DNA of 64,000 nt from Sphingobacterium sp. UT-1RO-CII-1 (GTDB lineage: Bacteria; Bacteroidota; Bacteroidia; Sphingobacteriales; Sphingobacteriaceae): the NCBI RefSeq assembly GCF_026711005.1, contig NZ_JAPPVJ010000001.1:744001-808000 (forward strand), written 5' to 3'. A program made the position numbers and the translations under genes. This document shows, piece after piece, positions 54,601-62,523 of this stretch. Under the pieces are notes generated by a model, which had not been told where the DNA came from, ran no database searches, and was given only the letters and a program-made list of their open reading frames with translations. The number at the start of each line of letters is the position of its first letter. Position 1 is the first letter of the stretch.

Positions 54601-54683
54601 TTGACCCTGAACTCGGTATCGGTATAGCTGTTGACCGACCTCTTATGAAAAGCTATACTGTAGGATTAAACTTTGAACTGTAA
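51603..54683 (+). CDS. SusC/RagA family TonB-linked outer membrane protein
   Basis: 1026 residues with a signal peptide ending near YAQQ. Residues ~30-115 form a carboxypeptidase-regulatory-like domain ([21 protein letters not shown]), then a plug of the SusC type beginning [20 protein letters not shown] and VSIRGQNTL, with the marker [29 protein letters not shown], and a long beta-barrel. It imports oligosaccharides with the SusD lipoprotein as lid. A second ATG at 51615 is also possible. An N-terminal STN domain, usual in sigma/anti-sigma linked receptors, is not visible. It is 18 bp after the FecR gene. Confidence 0.95.
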   Translation: [1026 protein letters not shown]

Positions 54684-54688
54684 AAATT

Positions 54689-56341
54689 ATGAAAAAAATT
54701 ATAATAATATCAGCCCTATTTTTGAGCTTAGCGGGTTGCAATGAAGATAAATGGCTGAAAGAAACACCTTATAGTTTCTATTCACCATCAAACTCTTTCA
54801 ATAACGAAAACGACTTTGAATCGGCAATCACCTATTTATACGCACAAACCAGTGGTTTCTATAACGTCACCTCTACAGAAGGTCGAGCACTACACTATCC
54901 ATCGGATCTTGCGTACTCAGCTATCGCAGCAAACCAAGATCTCAATCAATACAGAGATAAATTAACTCCAGAGACAGGAGAAGCTTTAGCTATGTGGCAA
55001 AAGCTTTACAAAATGATCTTTAATGCCAATGTAATTATTTCCCGCTTAGAAACTCCTGGAATTCAAGTCTCAGATAAGTACAAACAAATTGCTCGAGCAG
55101 AAGCGCAATTTTTCCGCGCATTTGCTTACCGCTATTTAGTTGGCTTCTACGGAGGCGTTCCTTTGGTATTACAAGAAATCAGCACCTCAAAGCGCGATTT
55201 TGAACGTGTAACTAAAGAAGAAGTGCTACGCCAATGTGTCGAAGACTTAAATTTTGCTCAAACCAACCTCCCTGAAATTACAGAAATAAAAAAAGAAGGG
55301 CGTATTTCTAAGGCAGTCGCCAGCCACCTACTCTCTGAGGTTTACATTAGCTTAAAAGAATGGCCTAAAGCAATTGAAGCTGCCACGAATGTAATAAACA
55401 ACCCGAATTTTCATTTAATGACCGAACGTTTTGGCAACAAAGCGCAGGAAGATGGGGATGTCTATTTTGACCTATTCCAACGCAACAACCAAAACAGAAA
55501 AATGGGCAATTACGAAGGTCTTTGGGTTGATCAATTTGAATACCAAAAACCAGGTGGAGGCAACAGCCATAATCTCGTTCCTTGGGCTATAAATCCCTTT
55601 TATTCACAATTGCAAGGCGCAGATAACAAACCTCTGTTCTTAGGCCCTACCGTGGAGCTGGGCGGACGTCCAATCGGCTGGTTCTCCACAACAGATTACA
55701 TGCGCGAAACGATATGGAAAGACAAATACTGGGAGGATATGCGCAACTCGCCCAATAATATTATGCGTGATATTAAAGCAAGTAATCCGCAGTCGTCATA
55801 TTACGGACAGGGTATCGTTGAGTCCGGCGCTATTAAAAACTTCAACAATACATTAAACAGATGGTGGAGTGTATATTTCACAAAATATGTACCCATAAAT
55901 ACTGTCCCCTCAGAATTTATTATAGATACTGAAAATGGAATCGTAAATTCAGGGGCTGCAGCATCTTTTTCTGATTCTTACATTTTTCGTCTTGCCGAAA
56001 CCTACTTGTTACGCGCAGAAGCATATCTAGGAAATAACGAACAGCAAAAAGCCGCAGATGATATAAATAAACTAAGAATACGGGCAAAAGCCGATTATAT
56101 GGCTCAAGCCGCAGATATTTCTATTGACTTTATTCTCGACGAACGGGCAAGAGAATTATATTGGGAAGAGTCCAGAGTGTTTACACTCTTAAGATTAGAC
56201 AAGCTAGTAGAAAGAGTAAAAGCTCATAACCCCATTACCGGAAATAATATTGGTGACTATCAGAATCTTTGGCCTATTCCGACACGTGAAATTGAGACAA
56301 ACTCTGAGAAAGTGCTTGATCAAAACCCGGGTTATCATTAA
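54689..56341 (+). CDS. SusD/RagB family nutrient-binding outer membrane lipoprotein
   Basis: 550 residues. Lipoprotein signal MKKIIIISALFLSLAGCNED (lipid Cys at 17). The SusD-like N-terminal region (MWQKLYKMIFNANVIISRLE, ARAEAQFFRAFAYRYLVGFYGGVPLVL) with TPR-like helices and the C-terminal region (RLAETYLLRAEAYL, LDERARELYWEESRVFTLLRLDKLVERV) are typical. It starts 5 bp after the SusC stop and is its partner in glycan binding at the cell surface. A terminator-like hairpin follows, before the GH95 gene. Confidence 0.95.
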   Translation: MKKIIIISALFLSLAGCNEDKWLKETPYSFYSPSNSFNNENDFESAITYLYAQTSGFYNVTSTEGRALHYPSDLAYSAIAANQDLNQYRDKLTPETGEALAMWQKLYKMIFNANVIISRLETPGIQVSDKYKQIARAEAQFFRAFAYRYLVGFYGGVPLVLQEISTSKRDFERVTKEEVLRQCVEDLNFAQTNLPEITEIKKEGRISKAVASHLLSEVYISLKEWPKAIEAATNVINNPNFHLMTERFGNKAQEDGDVYFDLFQRNNQNRKMGNYEGLWVDQFEYQKPGGGNSHNLVPWAINPFYSQLQGADNKPLFLGPTVELGGRPIGWFSTTDYMRETIWKDKYWEDMRNSPNNIMRDIKASNPQSSYYGQGIVESGAIKNFNNTLNRWWSVYFTKYVPINTVPSEFIIDTENGIVNSGAAASFSDSYIFRLAETYLLRAEAYLGNNEQQKAADDINKLRIRAKADYMAQAADISIDFILDERARELYWEESRVFTLLRLDKLVERVKAHNPITGNNIGDYQNLWPIPTREIETNSEKVLDQNPGYH

Positions 56342-56348
56342 TATTAAA

Positions 56349-56382
56349 AGTCCGATCAATAACATGATCGGACTCCATTTTT
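56349..56382 (+). terminator. Terminator-like hairpin between susD and the GH95 gene
   Basis: A 10-bp perfect stem AGTCCGATCA with loop ATAACA (stem 56349-56374), then CCATTTTT. It lies 8 bp after the SusD stop and within an otherwise continuous operon. Confidence 0.65.
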
Positions 56383-56404
56383 AAATCTTAATTTATTAGG
56401 TACT

Positions 56405-58870
56405 ATGCGATCAGTTCCTGTTATTTTTATCTGTTTTTTTATTCTTCAAGTTTTAAATCTTAAAGCGCAGACCAGCATTGATCTAAAGCTCAAATATGCA
56501 CAGCCAGCCGAATATTGGGAAGAAGCCCTACCTCTTGGAAACGGTCAAACAGGTGCCATGGCTTTTGGAGGCGTACATCAAGAAAGGTTTCAGTTAAATG
56601 ATCATACCCTATGGTCGGGCTACCCTAATCCCGGAAATAATCCAGAAGCCGCTACTCTATTACCTATATTGCGAAAGCAAATATTTGAGGATCAATATGC
56701 CGAGGCAGAAAAAACTTGGAGAAAAATGCAGGGGCCATATTCTGCACGCTACCTCCCTTTAGGCGACCTATGGTTAGATTTTGATCATACAGAACAACAG
56801 GTCAAAAACTATATACGATCATTGGATATTCAACAGGCTATACAAACAACAACCTATAGCATCAATAATGTACAATATACAAGAACAGCATTCGTAAGCC
56901 ACCCAGCTAAAGCTTTAATTATACACCTTAAGGCAGACCAAAAAGGAAAAATCAGTTTTAAATCTAGGCTAAGTAGTAAATTAAAAGCTAACAGCTTTAC
57001 CGACGGGAAAGAGCTTATTCTTAAAGGACAAGCACCTTCCTACGTAGCGCACCGCACATATTTTACTGAACAAATTGTTTATGACGATAATAAAGGACTA
57101 GATTTTGAAGCACGTTTAGCTATAAAAAACAAAGGTGGGAAAGTTAATATGGGCGAAGATTACCTACAAGTTATCAATGCGGACGAAGTAACGTTATATT
57201 TAACGGAAAGCACCAGCTTCAACCGCTTCAACCAATCGCCAAAAACGGCTGGCAAAGACGCTTCAAAAGAAGCAAAACAGAAAATGACTTATGCCTATAA
57301 AGCTGACATCAAAAAACTAACTGCCGATCACACAAAAGATTTTCGTCACCTATTTGATCGTGTAAGCTTCCAGCTAGAAGGCGATCTTGCAAAATCAAAG
57401 CTTATGACCGATCAGCGTATGAAAGGCTTTGCAGAAGACCCTACAGATTTACACCTACAAGCTCTTTACTTTCAGTATGGCCGTTACTTACTAATATCCA
57501 GTTCTCGACCTGGTAGCAGGCCCGCCAACCTGCAGGGCTTATGGAACGACCAAGTCCAGCCGCCTTGGGGAAGTAATTACACCATTAACATTAATACTGA
57601 AATGAACTATTGGTTAGCAGAGAACACCAACCTCTCTGAATGTCACCAGCCTTTACTTTCATTTATAGAGGAATTAGCGACTAATGGAGCTGAAACAGCT
57701 AAAGTAAATTACGGCATACACGAAGGGTGGGTCGCACATCATAATTCCGACCTATGGGCCAAAACATCACCTGTGGGACATTTCGAAGCTGACAAAACCT
57801 ACTATCCTGGCGCTTTCTGCTGGCAAATGGGAGGAGCTTGGTTAAGCTTACATTTATGGGAGCATTTTCAATATACACAGGATCGCGTTTTCTTACGTGA
57901 AAAAGCATATCCGCTTATGAAAGGAGCAGCCCAATTTATGTTAAATTGGCTTGTCGAAGATCCCCAATCAGGATTTTTAGTCACAGCCCCATCCACGTCT
58001 CCTGAAAATGTTTATAACTTTAACGGACAAAAGTACAGTATAGGCAAAGCTACAACAATGGACATATCCATCGTAAGAGAGCTTTTCAAAGCTGTTCTAT
58101 CAGCTGCTCAACAGCTTGACTATGACAGCACTTTCCAAGATCAAGTCAGAAACTCCATGTCCCGCTTATACCCTTTTAAAGTTGGACAATACGGCCAGCT
58201 TCAAGAATGGGCCCAAGATCTTGACGACCCTAAAGATTCTCACCGTCACATATCGCATTTATTTGGCTTATTCCCGGGAACACAAATTACTACGGGCGAA
58301 AACAACGAACTCTTTAAGGCTGCCAAGCAAACTTTAGAACATCGTGGCGACATTAGTACAGGCTGGAGCATGGCCTGGAAAATGAATTGGTGGGCCAGAA
58401 TGAATGATGGCAACCGCGCCTACAGTATATTAAATAAATCTTTCGCTTTTATCGAGCCTGAAGCTAAGAAAAATGTCCAAAGACGCGCAGGCGGGGGCAT
58501 CTATACAAACCTATTCAGTGGGCATCCCCCCTTCCAAATTGACGCAAACTTTGGCATATCAGCTGGAATAGTAGAAATGCTTATGCAAAGTCACGAAGGC
58601 TTTATTCGAATATTACCTGCTCTCCCTACAGCTTGGCAAACAGGTCCTATAAAGGGTATCAAAGCAAGAGGAAACTTTGAACTCAATATTTACTGGGAAA
58701 ATGGGCAATTTAAAGAAGCTGAACTCATATCTCATGGAGGTAAAGAATGTACGGTCGTTTTACCTAATACTGTTAAAATTATTGGAGCAAAAACAGTCAA
58801 AAACATAATAACCGATCAATATCAATTTTCTACAGAAAAAGGTAAAACCTATAAAATAGTAAGCTTATAA
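56405..58870 (+). CDS. Glycoside hydrolase family 95 (alpha-L-fucosidase/galactosidase type)
   Basis: 821 residues with a signal peptide (cleavage near LKAQ). The N-terminal beta domain has the GH95 start pattern EALPLGNGQTGAMAFGGV and LNDHTLWSGYPNPG. The catalytic (alpha/alpha)6 part includes SRPANLQGLWNDQVQPPWGSN and NYTININTEMNYW, with N395 and N397 matching the Asn pair of B. bifidum AfcA, E534 (SPEN) as the likely general acid and D713 (QIDANFG) as its partner. GH95 enzymes remove alpha-1,2-L-fucose or alpha-L-galactose with inversion. The GH95 gene overlaps no gene and leads a GH95-sulfatase pair (4 bp gap). It acts in the periplasm or cell surface. Confidence 0.93.
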   Translation: MRSVPVIFICFFILQVLNLKAQTSIDLKLKYAQPAEYWEEALPLGNGQTGAMAFGGVHQERFQLNDHTLWSGYPNPGNNPEAATLLPILRKQIFEDQYAEAEKTWRKMQGPYSARYLPLGDLWLDFDHTEQQVKNYIRSLDIQQAIQTTTYSINNVQYTRTAFVSHPAKALIIHLKADQKGKISFKSRLSSKLKANSFTDGKELILKGQAPSYVAHRTYFTEQIVYDDNKGLDFEARLAIKNKGGKVNMGEDYLQVINADEVTLYLTESTSFNRFNQSPKTAGKDASKEAKQKMTYAYKADIKKLTADHTKDFRHLFDRVSFQLEGDLAKSKLMTDQRMKGFAEDPTDLHLQALYFQYGRYLLISSSRPGSRPANLQGLWNDQVQPPWGSNYTININTEMNYWLAENTNLSECHQPLLSFIEELATNGAETAKVNYGIHEGWVAHHNSDLWAKTSPVGHFEADKTYYPGAFCWQMGGAWLSLHLWEHFQYTQDRVFLREKAYPLMKGAAQFMLNWLVEDPQSGFLVTAPSTSPENVYNFNGQKYSIGKATTMDISIVRELFKAVLSAAQQLDYDSTFQDQVRNSMSRLYPFKVGQYGQLQEWAQDLDDPKDSHRHISHLFGLFPGTQITTGENNELFKAAKQTLEHRGDISTGWSMAWKMNWWARMNDGNRAYSILNKSFAFIEPEAKKNVQRRAGGGIYTNLFSGHPPFQIDANFGISAGIVEMLMQSHEGFIRILPALPTAWQTGPIKGIKARGNFELNIYWENGQFKEAELISHGGKECTVVLPNTVKIIGAKTVKNIITDQYQFSTEKGKTYKIVSL

Positions 58871-58874
58871 GAAG

Positions 58875-60311
58875 ATGCAAAAAATTATTTCAGCAACAAT
58901 TATTTCTATATTTCTTTTTATTTCCAATGCAGAAGCTCTCGAGAAAAAAGAAAAGCCAAATATTCTATTTATTCTTACTGATGATCAAAGCTATAATACC
59001 ATAAGAGCACTTGGCAATACGCATATTATCACGCCCCATATGGACGAATTGGTCCAGGGAGGCACGACATTTTCACATGCTTATAATATGGGTGCTTGGC
59101 ATGGCGCAGTTTGTGTAGCTAGCCGGACGATGTTATTGACCGGTTTATCTGTTTGGGATGCAAAAAGCAAAGAACCTAAGCTAGACTCCTTGGTAAAAAC
59201 AAAGGATCTTTGGAGTCAACAACTTCGAGAAGCAGGCTATAAAACTTATATGACTGGCAAATGGCACATTAATGCTGATATAGCGCAATCTTTTGATTAT
59301 GTAGGCAATCTACGTCCGGGAATGGCTTCCGACAGTCCTGCCGGATACAATCGGCCACAATCTGAAAACGATGTTGCCTGGCTACCTTGGGACACTAGCA
59401 ATGGTGGTTATTGGAACGGAGGAAAACATTGGAGTGAAGTTTTAGCTGATGATGCCATCTGGTTTATTGACAAAGCCGCTAAAGAACGTTCTCCTTTTTT
59501 CATGTATTTAGCTTTTAATGCACCTCATGACCCACGGCAAGCTCCAGAAGAATATATTAATCTATACCCAATCGAGTCAATAAGTATCCCCGAAAATTTC
59601 TTAACCGACTATCCTTATAAAGAAGACATCGGCTGTGGAACAAATCTCCGAGATGAACGGCTTGCTCCCTGGCCAAGAACCCAGTATGCAGTAAAAAAAC
59701 ATATTCAAGAATATTATGCTCTAATTACTCATCTCGACGCACAGATCGGAAAAATAACACAAGCCTTAAAAAACTCAGAACTTTTTGAAAACACGTTAAT
59801 CATCCTTACATCTGATCATGGCCTTGCTGTTGGAAGTCACGGATTAATGGGTAAGCAGAACATGTACGATCATAGTCTGCGGGTACCTATGGTTCTTCAT
59901 GGTCCTGGTATTCCTCCCGGAATCATTAAAAACCAACAGATCTATATACAGGACATTATGCCCACAACTCTTGAACTGTTAAATATAAACAAGCCGAAAC
60001 ATGTTTTTTACAACAGCTTTCTTGATATTCTAAAAAATCAATCACAAAACAGTCATTACCACGAAATATATGGCTGTTACATGGATTTACAACGTATGGT
60101 TCTTACAGACAGCTACAAGCTAATATTCTATCCTAAAATTAATACAACCTTACTTTTTGACGTACAAAAAGATCCATTTGAAAAAAATAATTTAGCAGAT
60201 AAACCCGAATACAATACTATCGTTAGCGATATGAAAAAAAGGCTAGCCAAGCAACAGCAAATATTACACGACCCTTTACTTTTAAACAGCTCTAATTCTA
60301 CACTTAAATAA
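58875..60311 (+). CDS. S1 family sulfatase
   Basis: 478 residues with a signal peptide (cleavage near AEAL). Sulfatase S1 signature CVASRTMLLTG has C80 as the formylglycine precursor. The Pro of the common CxPSR is Ala here, a variant known in the family. Metal ligands: DD at 36-37 (ILTDDQ) and D/H in SDHGLAVGSHGLMGK. PHDPRQAPEEY is also typical. A formylglycine-generating enzyme (FGE or anSME) is needed and must be encoded elsewhere. With the GH95 enzyme it suggests a sulfated fucan or fucosylated glycan as target. A terminator hairpin follows. Confidence 0.92.
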   Translation: MQKIISATIISIFLFISNAEALEKKEKPNILFILTDDQSYNTIRALGNTHIITPHMDELVQGGTTFSHAYNMGAWHGAVCVASRTMLLTGLSVWDAKSKEPKLDSLVKTKDLWSQQLREAGYKTYMTGKWHINADIAQSFDYVGNLRPGMASDSPAGYNRPQSENDVAWLPWDTSNGGYWNGGKHWSEVLADDAIWFIDKAAKERSPFFMYLAFNAPHDPRQAPEEYINLYPIESISIPENFLTDYPYKEDIGCGTNLRDERLAPWPRTQYAVKKHIQEYYALITHLDAQIGKITQALKNSELFENTLIILTSDHGLAVGSHGLMGKQNMYDHSLRVPMVLHGPGIPPGIIKNQQIYIQDIMPTTLELLNINKPKHVFYNSFLDILKNQSQNSHYHEIYGCYMDLQRMVLTDSYKLIFYPKINTTLLFDVQKDPFEKNNLADKPEYNTIVSDMKKRLAKQQQILHDPLLLNSSNSTLK

Positions 60312-60365
60312 AGTCAAAACCTGTAAGTTAACTCAGAATAATTATACATCTGTTGGTTTTAAAAA

Positions 60366-60397
60366 TGCTAAAAGCGGCTTTACAGTCGCTTTTAGCA
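60366..60397 (+). terminator. Intrinsic terminator of the polysaccharide locus
   Basis: An 11-bp perfect stem (60366-60376 and 60387-60397) with a 10-nt loop, 54 bp after the sulfatase stop. The T-run is modest. Confidence 0.65.
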
Positions 60398-60599
60398 CTA
60401 AATACTTAAACTCAGCACTAAAAAAAATAAAGCACTGAGGCACATCAAATTACTCACTCCTCGGCATAGATTTTGCTCATACTCCTCCGCAACTAACAAG
60501 CTATTTGTATAATATCATGTACACTTTTGAGTAGGTCTTATTTAATACTCAAAATAAAATAACAATTTGTAACTAATTAGAAGAATACACAACAAAAAG

Positions 60600-60779
60600 A
60601 TGAATCCTAGTTTAAACTTAAACGCTAAAAAACCATATATCAAACCAACTCTACATGTTGAGCACATCGAAGCAGAAGAGAATTTTGCTGTATCATCCGT
60701 CCAACCCGTTAACGACCAATCAGAGGTTAAACAACAATGGGAAGAATTAGGTGACGTCATGGAAGACGTCGATTGGTAG
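60600..60779 (+). CDS. Small 59-residue peptide preceding a fimbrillin gene
   Basis: An ATG-started frame of 59 codons, 36 bp before the fimbrillin-like gene. The product runs MNPSLNLNAKKPYIKPTLHV, then a stretch rich in Glu with EHIEAEENFAVSS, and ends in WEELGDVMEDVDW. Similar short acidic peptides with a central Y(I)KP(T)L.V..IE pattern and an acidic Trp-containing tail lie upstream of fimbrillin-type genes in Bacteroidota, where their function is unknown. No signal peptide is present. It has clear codon periodicity, unlike the antisense frame over it. Confidence 0.65.
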   Translation: MNPSLNLNAKKPYIKPTLHVEHIEAEENFAVSSVQPVNDQSEVKQQWEELGDVMEDVDW

Positions 60780-60814
60780 ATTAAGTTTTTCACAACCATT
60801 TATATAGCATATAT

Positions 60815-62467
60815 ATGTCAAAAATAAATCACTTATTCCTTATTATGATCTCTATACTCTTGTTCTCCTGCTCAAAAAACAGTGAAAACTACGGAGACGG
60901 TATGGCTACAATTAAAATAAAGTTTGCCGGTACACAAGCAGTAAACATCGATAATAAAGTCCAAAATAAACTATCCACTTCCAGCAAATATCATTCGCTA
61001 ACAGCTCTACCCAATATCCAACACGTAGAAGTCCCACTGAATAGCAAATACAGAATAGTTGCCACTTTAACCCGCGAGAAATCAAATGCACATACGTTAG
61101 AGTTTGAAAAATTTTCATCTACTGCACCTAAAAATAAAATTCAGGCAGTAGGTGATACACAGTCAGACCTCCCAACAGGCACAAAATATAGACTACTCGC
61201 CTATAATTCTTCGGGCAATTTTATTGAATATAAAGATTATTCGGTAGGTGGCACATTAACAAGCGATGATTCTTTTAGAGTGCCTACAGGCGAGAACTAC
61301 ACATTCGTCGCTTATTCTGTAGGTACATCATCAACCGCAGATTTAGATGATATCATGCCAAGTGGAAATTTCAACAGTGCAAAGTTTGAGAATGTTAATG
61401 GCAACCAGCACTTCATGTACTATATAAAACCTGCTAGTAGCTATCCAGAAGGTTTAACGACCTTAAATATTGTCCTTAAACACCAATTTAGTCAAATAAA
61501 AACTATTATAAATTTAAGCAGTGCTGTACCTGGAACTATAAGTGACATCAGCGCTATCATGAGGCCCCATTTAAATAATGTAGACATTGAAGTTGACGGC
61601 TCAATTCCAGACTATGATAATGGAATTATATCAGCTTCGGGTGCAACTGTAAATTTTGTCAATACAAACAACGATCGCACTACTGAAGCCACAACTATCA
61701 TCACGGCTCCTGATCAAACTTCCGATGGAGGCGGAAGCCTGCTCATTACAAGCATTACGATCGATGGCGAAACCAGTACACACATCCCCCCCATAACTGA
61801 TCTTAAAATTATACCGGGCGGTCGCTATACCTTAACATTAAATGTAAAAGAATTCACACCCGACGGTGATATAGATATTGACTACGGAGACGTCACTTGG
61901 GCCCTCGGAAATTTAAAATACGACGCATCAACCGGAATATACAGCTTCGCTCAAACAAGTGGCGACTATGGCGACTATTGGTTTCCCGGTTATGACCGTC
62001 CTAAGCTACTTGATGGCACTAACGCTAACGCTAACAATCCAGTAAACGCCAATGGCGAATCAGGAGATCCTTGTGCAAAAGTATTCCCATTGGGGGCTTG
62101 GAGACTGCCCAAAGATGCAGAATACAGGTCTCTTGTACAATCGAGTAGTTATTTCAATCCTCGAAAAAGGTATATAGGTCCATACGATGGCCCTGGCACA
62201 AATACAGGAATGTATATTGACACATATGAACATCCTGGAGTCGCCTATAACTTATACATGTTTTTTTCGTTTGCAGGTTCATATAACGCGCACGCCACAA
62301 GTGTTTCACAGCGCGGTACAAACGGTTACTATTTAGCAACCCAGAGTAATTCGCCTAACACTTATAAAATGATGCAATTTGGAAATAATATCAATACCGC
62401 CGAAATTGCAGCGTCGATCAACCCTAACTCTGCCATGCAAATCCGCTGTGTACGGAACAAAGCTTAA
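60815..62467 (+). CDS. Fimbrillin-like surface lipoprotein with FISUMP-like C-terminal domain
   Basis: 550 residues. The signal MSKINHLFLIMISILLFSCS ends in a lipobox (Cys at 19). The N-terminal ~330 residues have the pattern of Mfa-like/fimbrillin proteins (THTLEFEKFSS, LPTGTKYRLLAYNSSGNFIEY, KHQFSQIKTIINLSS and PGGRYTLTLNVKEF). The C-terminal part (DYWFPGYDRPKLLDG, CAKVFPLGAWRLPKDAEYRSLV, GYYLATQSN and a final MQIRCVRNKA) fits the Fibrobacter succinogenes major paralogous (FISUMP) type, which can form fibre-like or surface domains. Together they suggest a surface-exposed adhesion or pilus-tip-like protein. It is convergent with an ABC permease, sharing a large hairpin. Confidence 0.8.
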   Translation: MSKINHLFLIMISILLFSCSKNSENYGDGMATIKIKFAGTQAVNIDNKVQNKLSTSSKYHSLTALPNIQHVEVPLNSKYRIVATLTREKSNAHTLEFEKFSSTAPKNKIQAVGDTQSDLPTGTKYRLLAYNSSGNFIEYKDYSVGGTLTSDDSFRVPTGENYTFVAYSVGTSSTADLDDIMPSGNFNSAKFENVNGNQHFMYYIKPASSYPEGLTTLNIVLKHQFSQIKTIINLSSAVPGTISDISAIMRPHLNNVDIEVDGSIPDYDNGIISASGATVNFVNTNNDRTTEATTIITAPDQTSDGGGSLLITSITIDGETSTHIPPITDLKIIPGGRYTLTLNVKEFTPDGDIDIDYGDVTWALGNLKYDASTGIYSFAQTSGDYGDYWFPGYDRPKLLDGTNANANNPVNANGESGDPCAKVFPLGAWRLPKDAEYRSLVQSSSYFNPRKRYIGPYDGPGTNTGMYIDTYEHPGVAYNLYMFFSFAGSYNAHATSVSQRGTNGYYLATQSNSPNTYKMMQFGNNINTAEIAASINPNSAMQIRCVRNKA

Positions 62468-62470
62468 GAA

Positions 62471-62521
62471 GCTTATTGCCAACAAAAAGTTTTTTTAAAG
62501 AACCTTTTGTTGGCAATAAGC
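62471..62521. terminator. Bidirectional terminator, 17-bp perfect stem
   Basis: Arms 62471-62487 and 62505-62521 are exact complements, and the stem continues inside with one mismatch to 21 bp. The loop is T-rich. It lies between two convergent genes. Confidence 0.85.
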
Positions 62522-62523
62522 AA

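Noticed and set aside
60542..60799. 85-residue minus-strand frame opposite the fimbrillin leader gene
   Set aside because: It is antisense to the 59-codon peptide gene, whose start, stop and spacing to the fimbrillin gene are convincing. The antisense product has no family resemblance.
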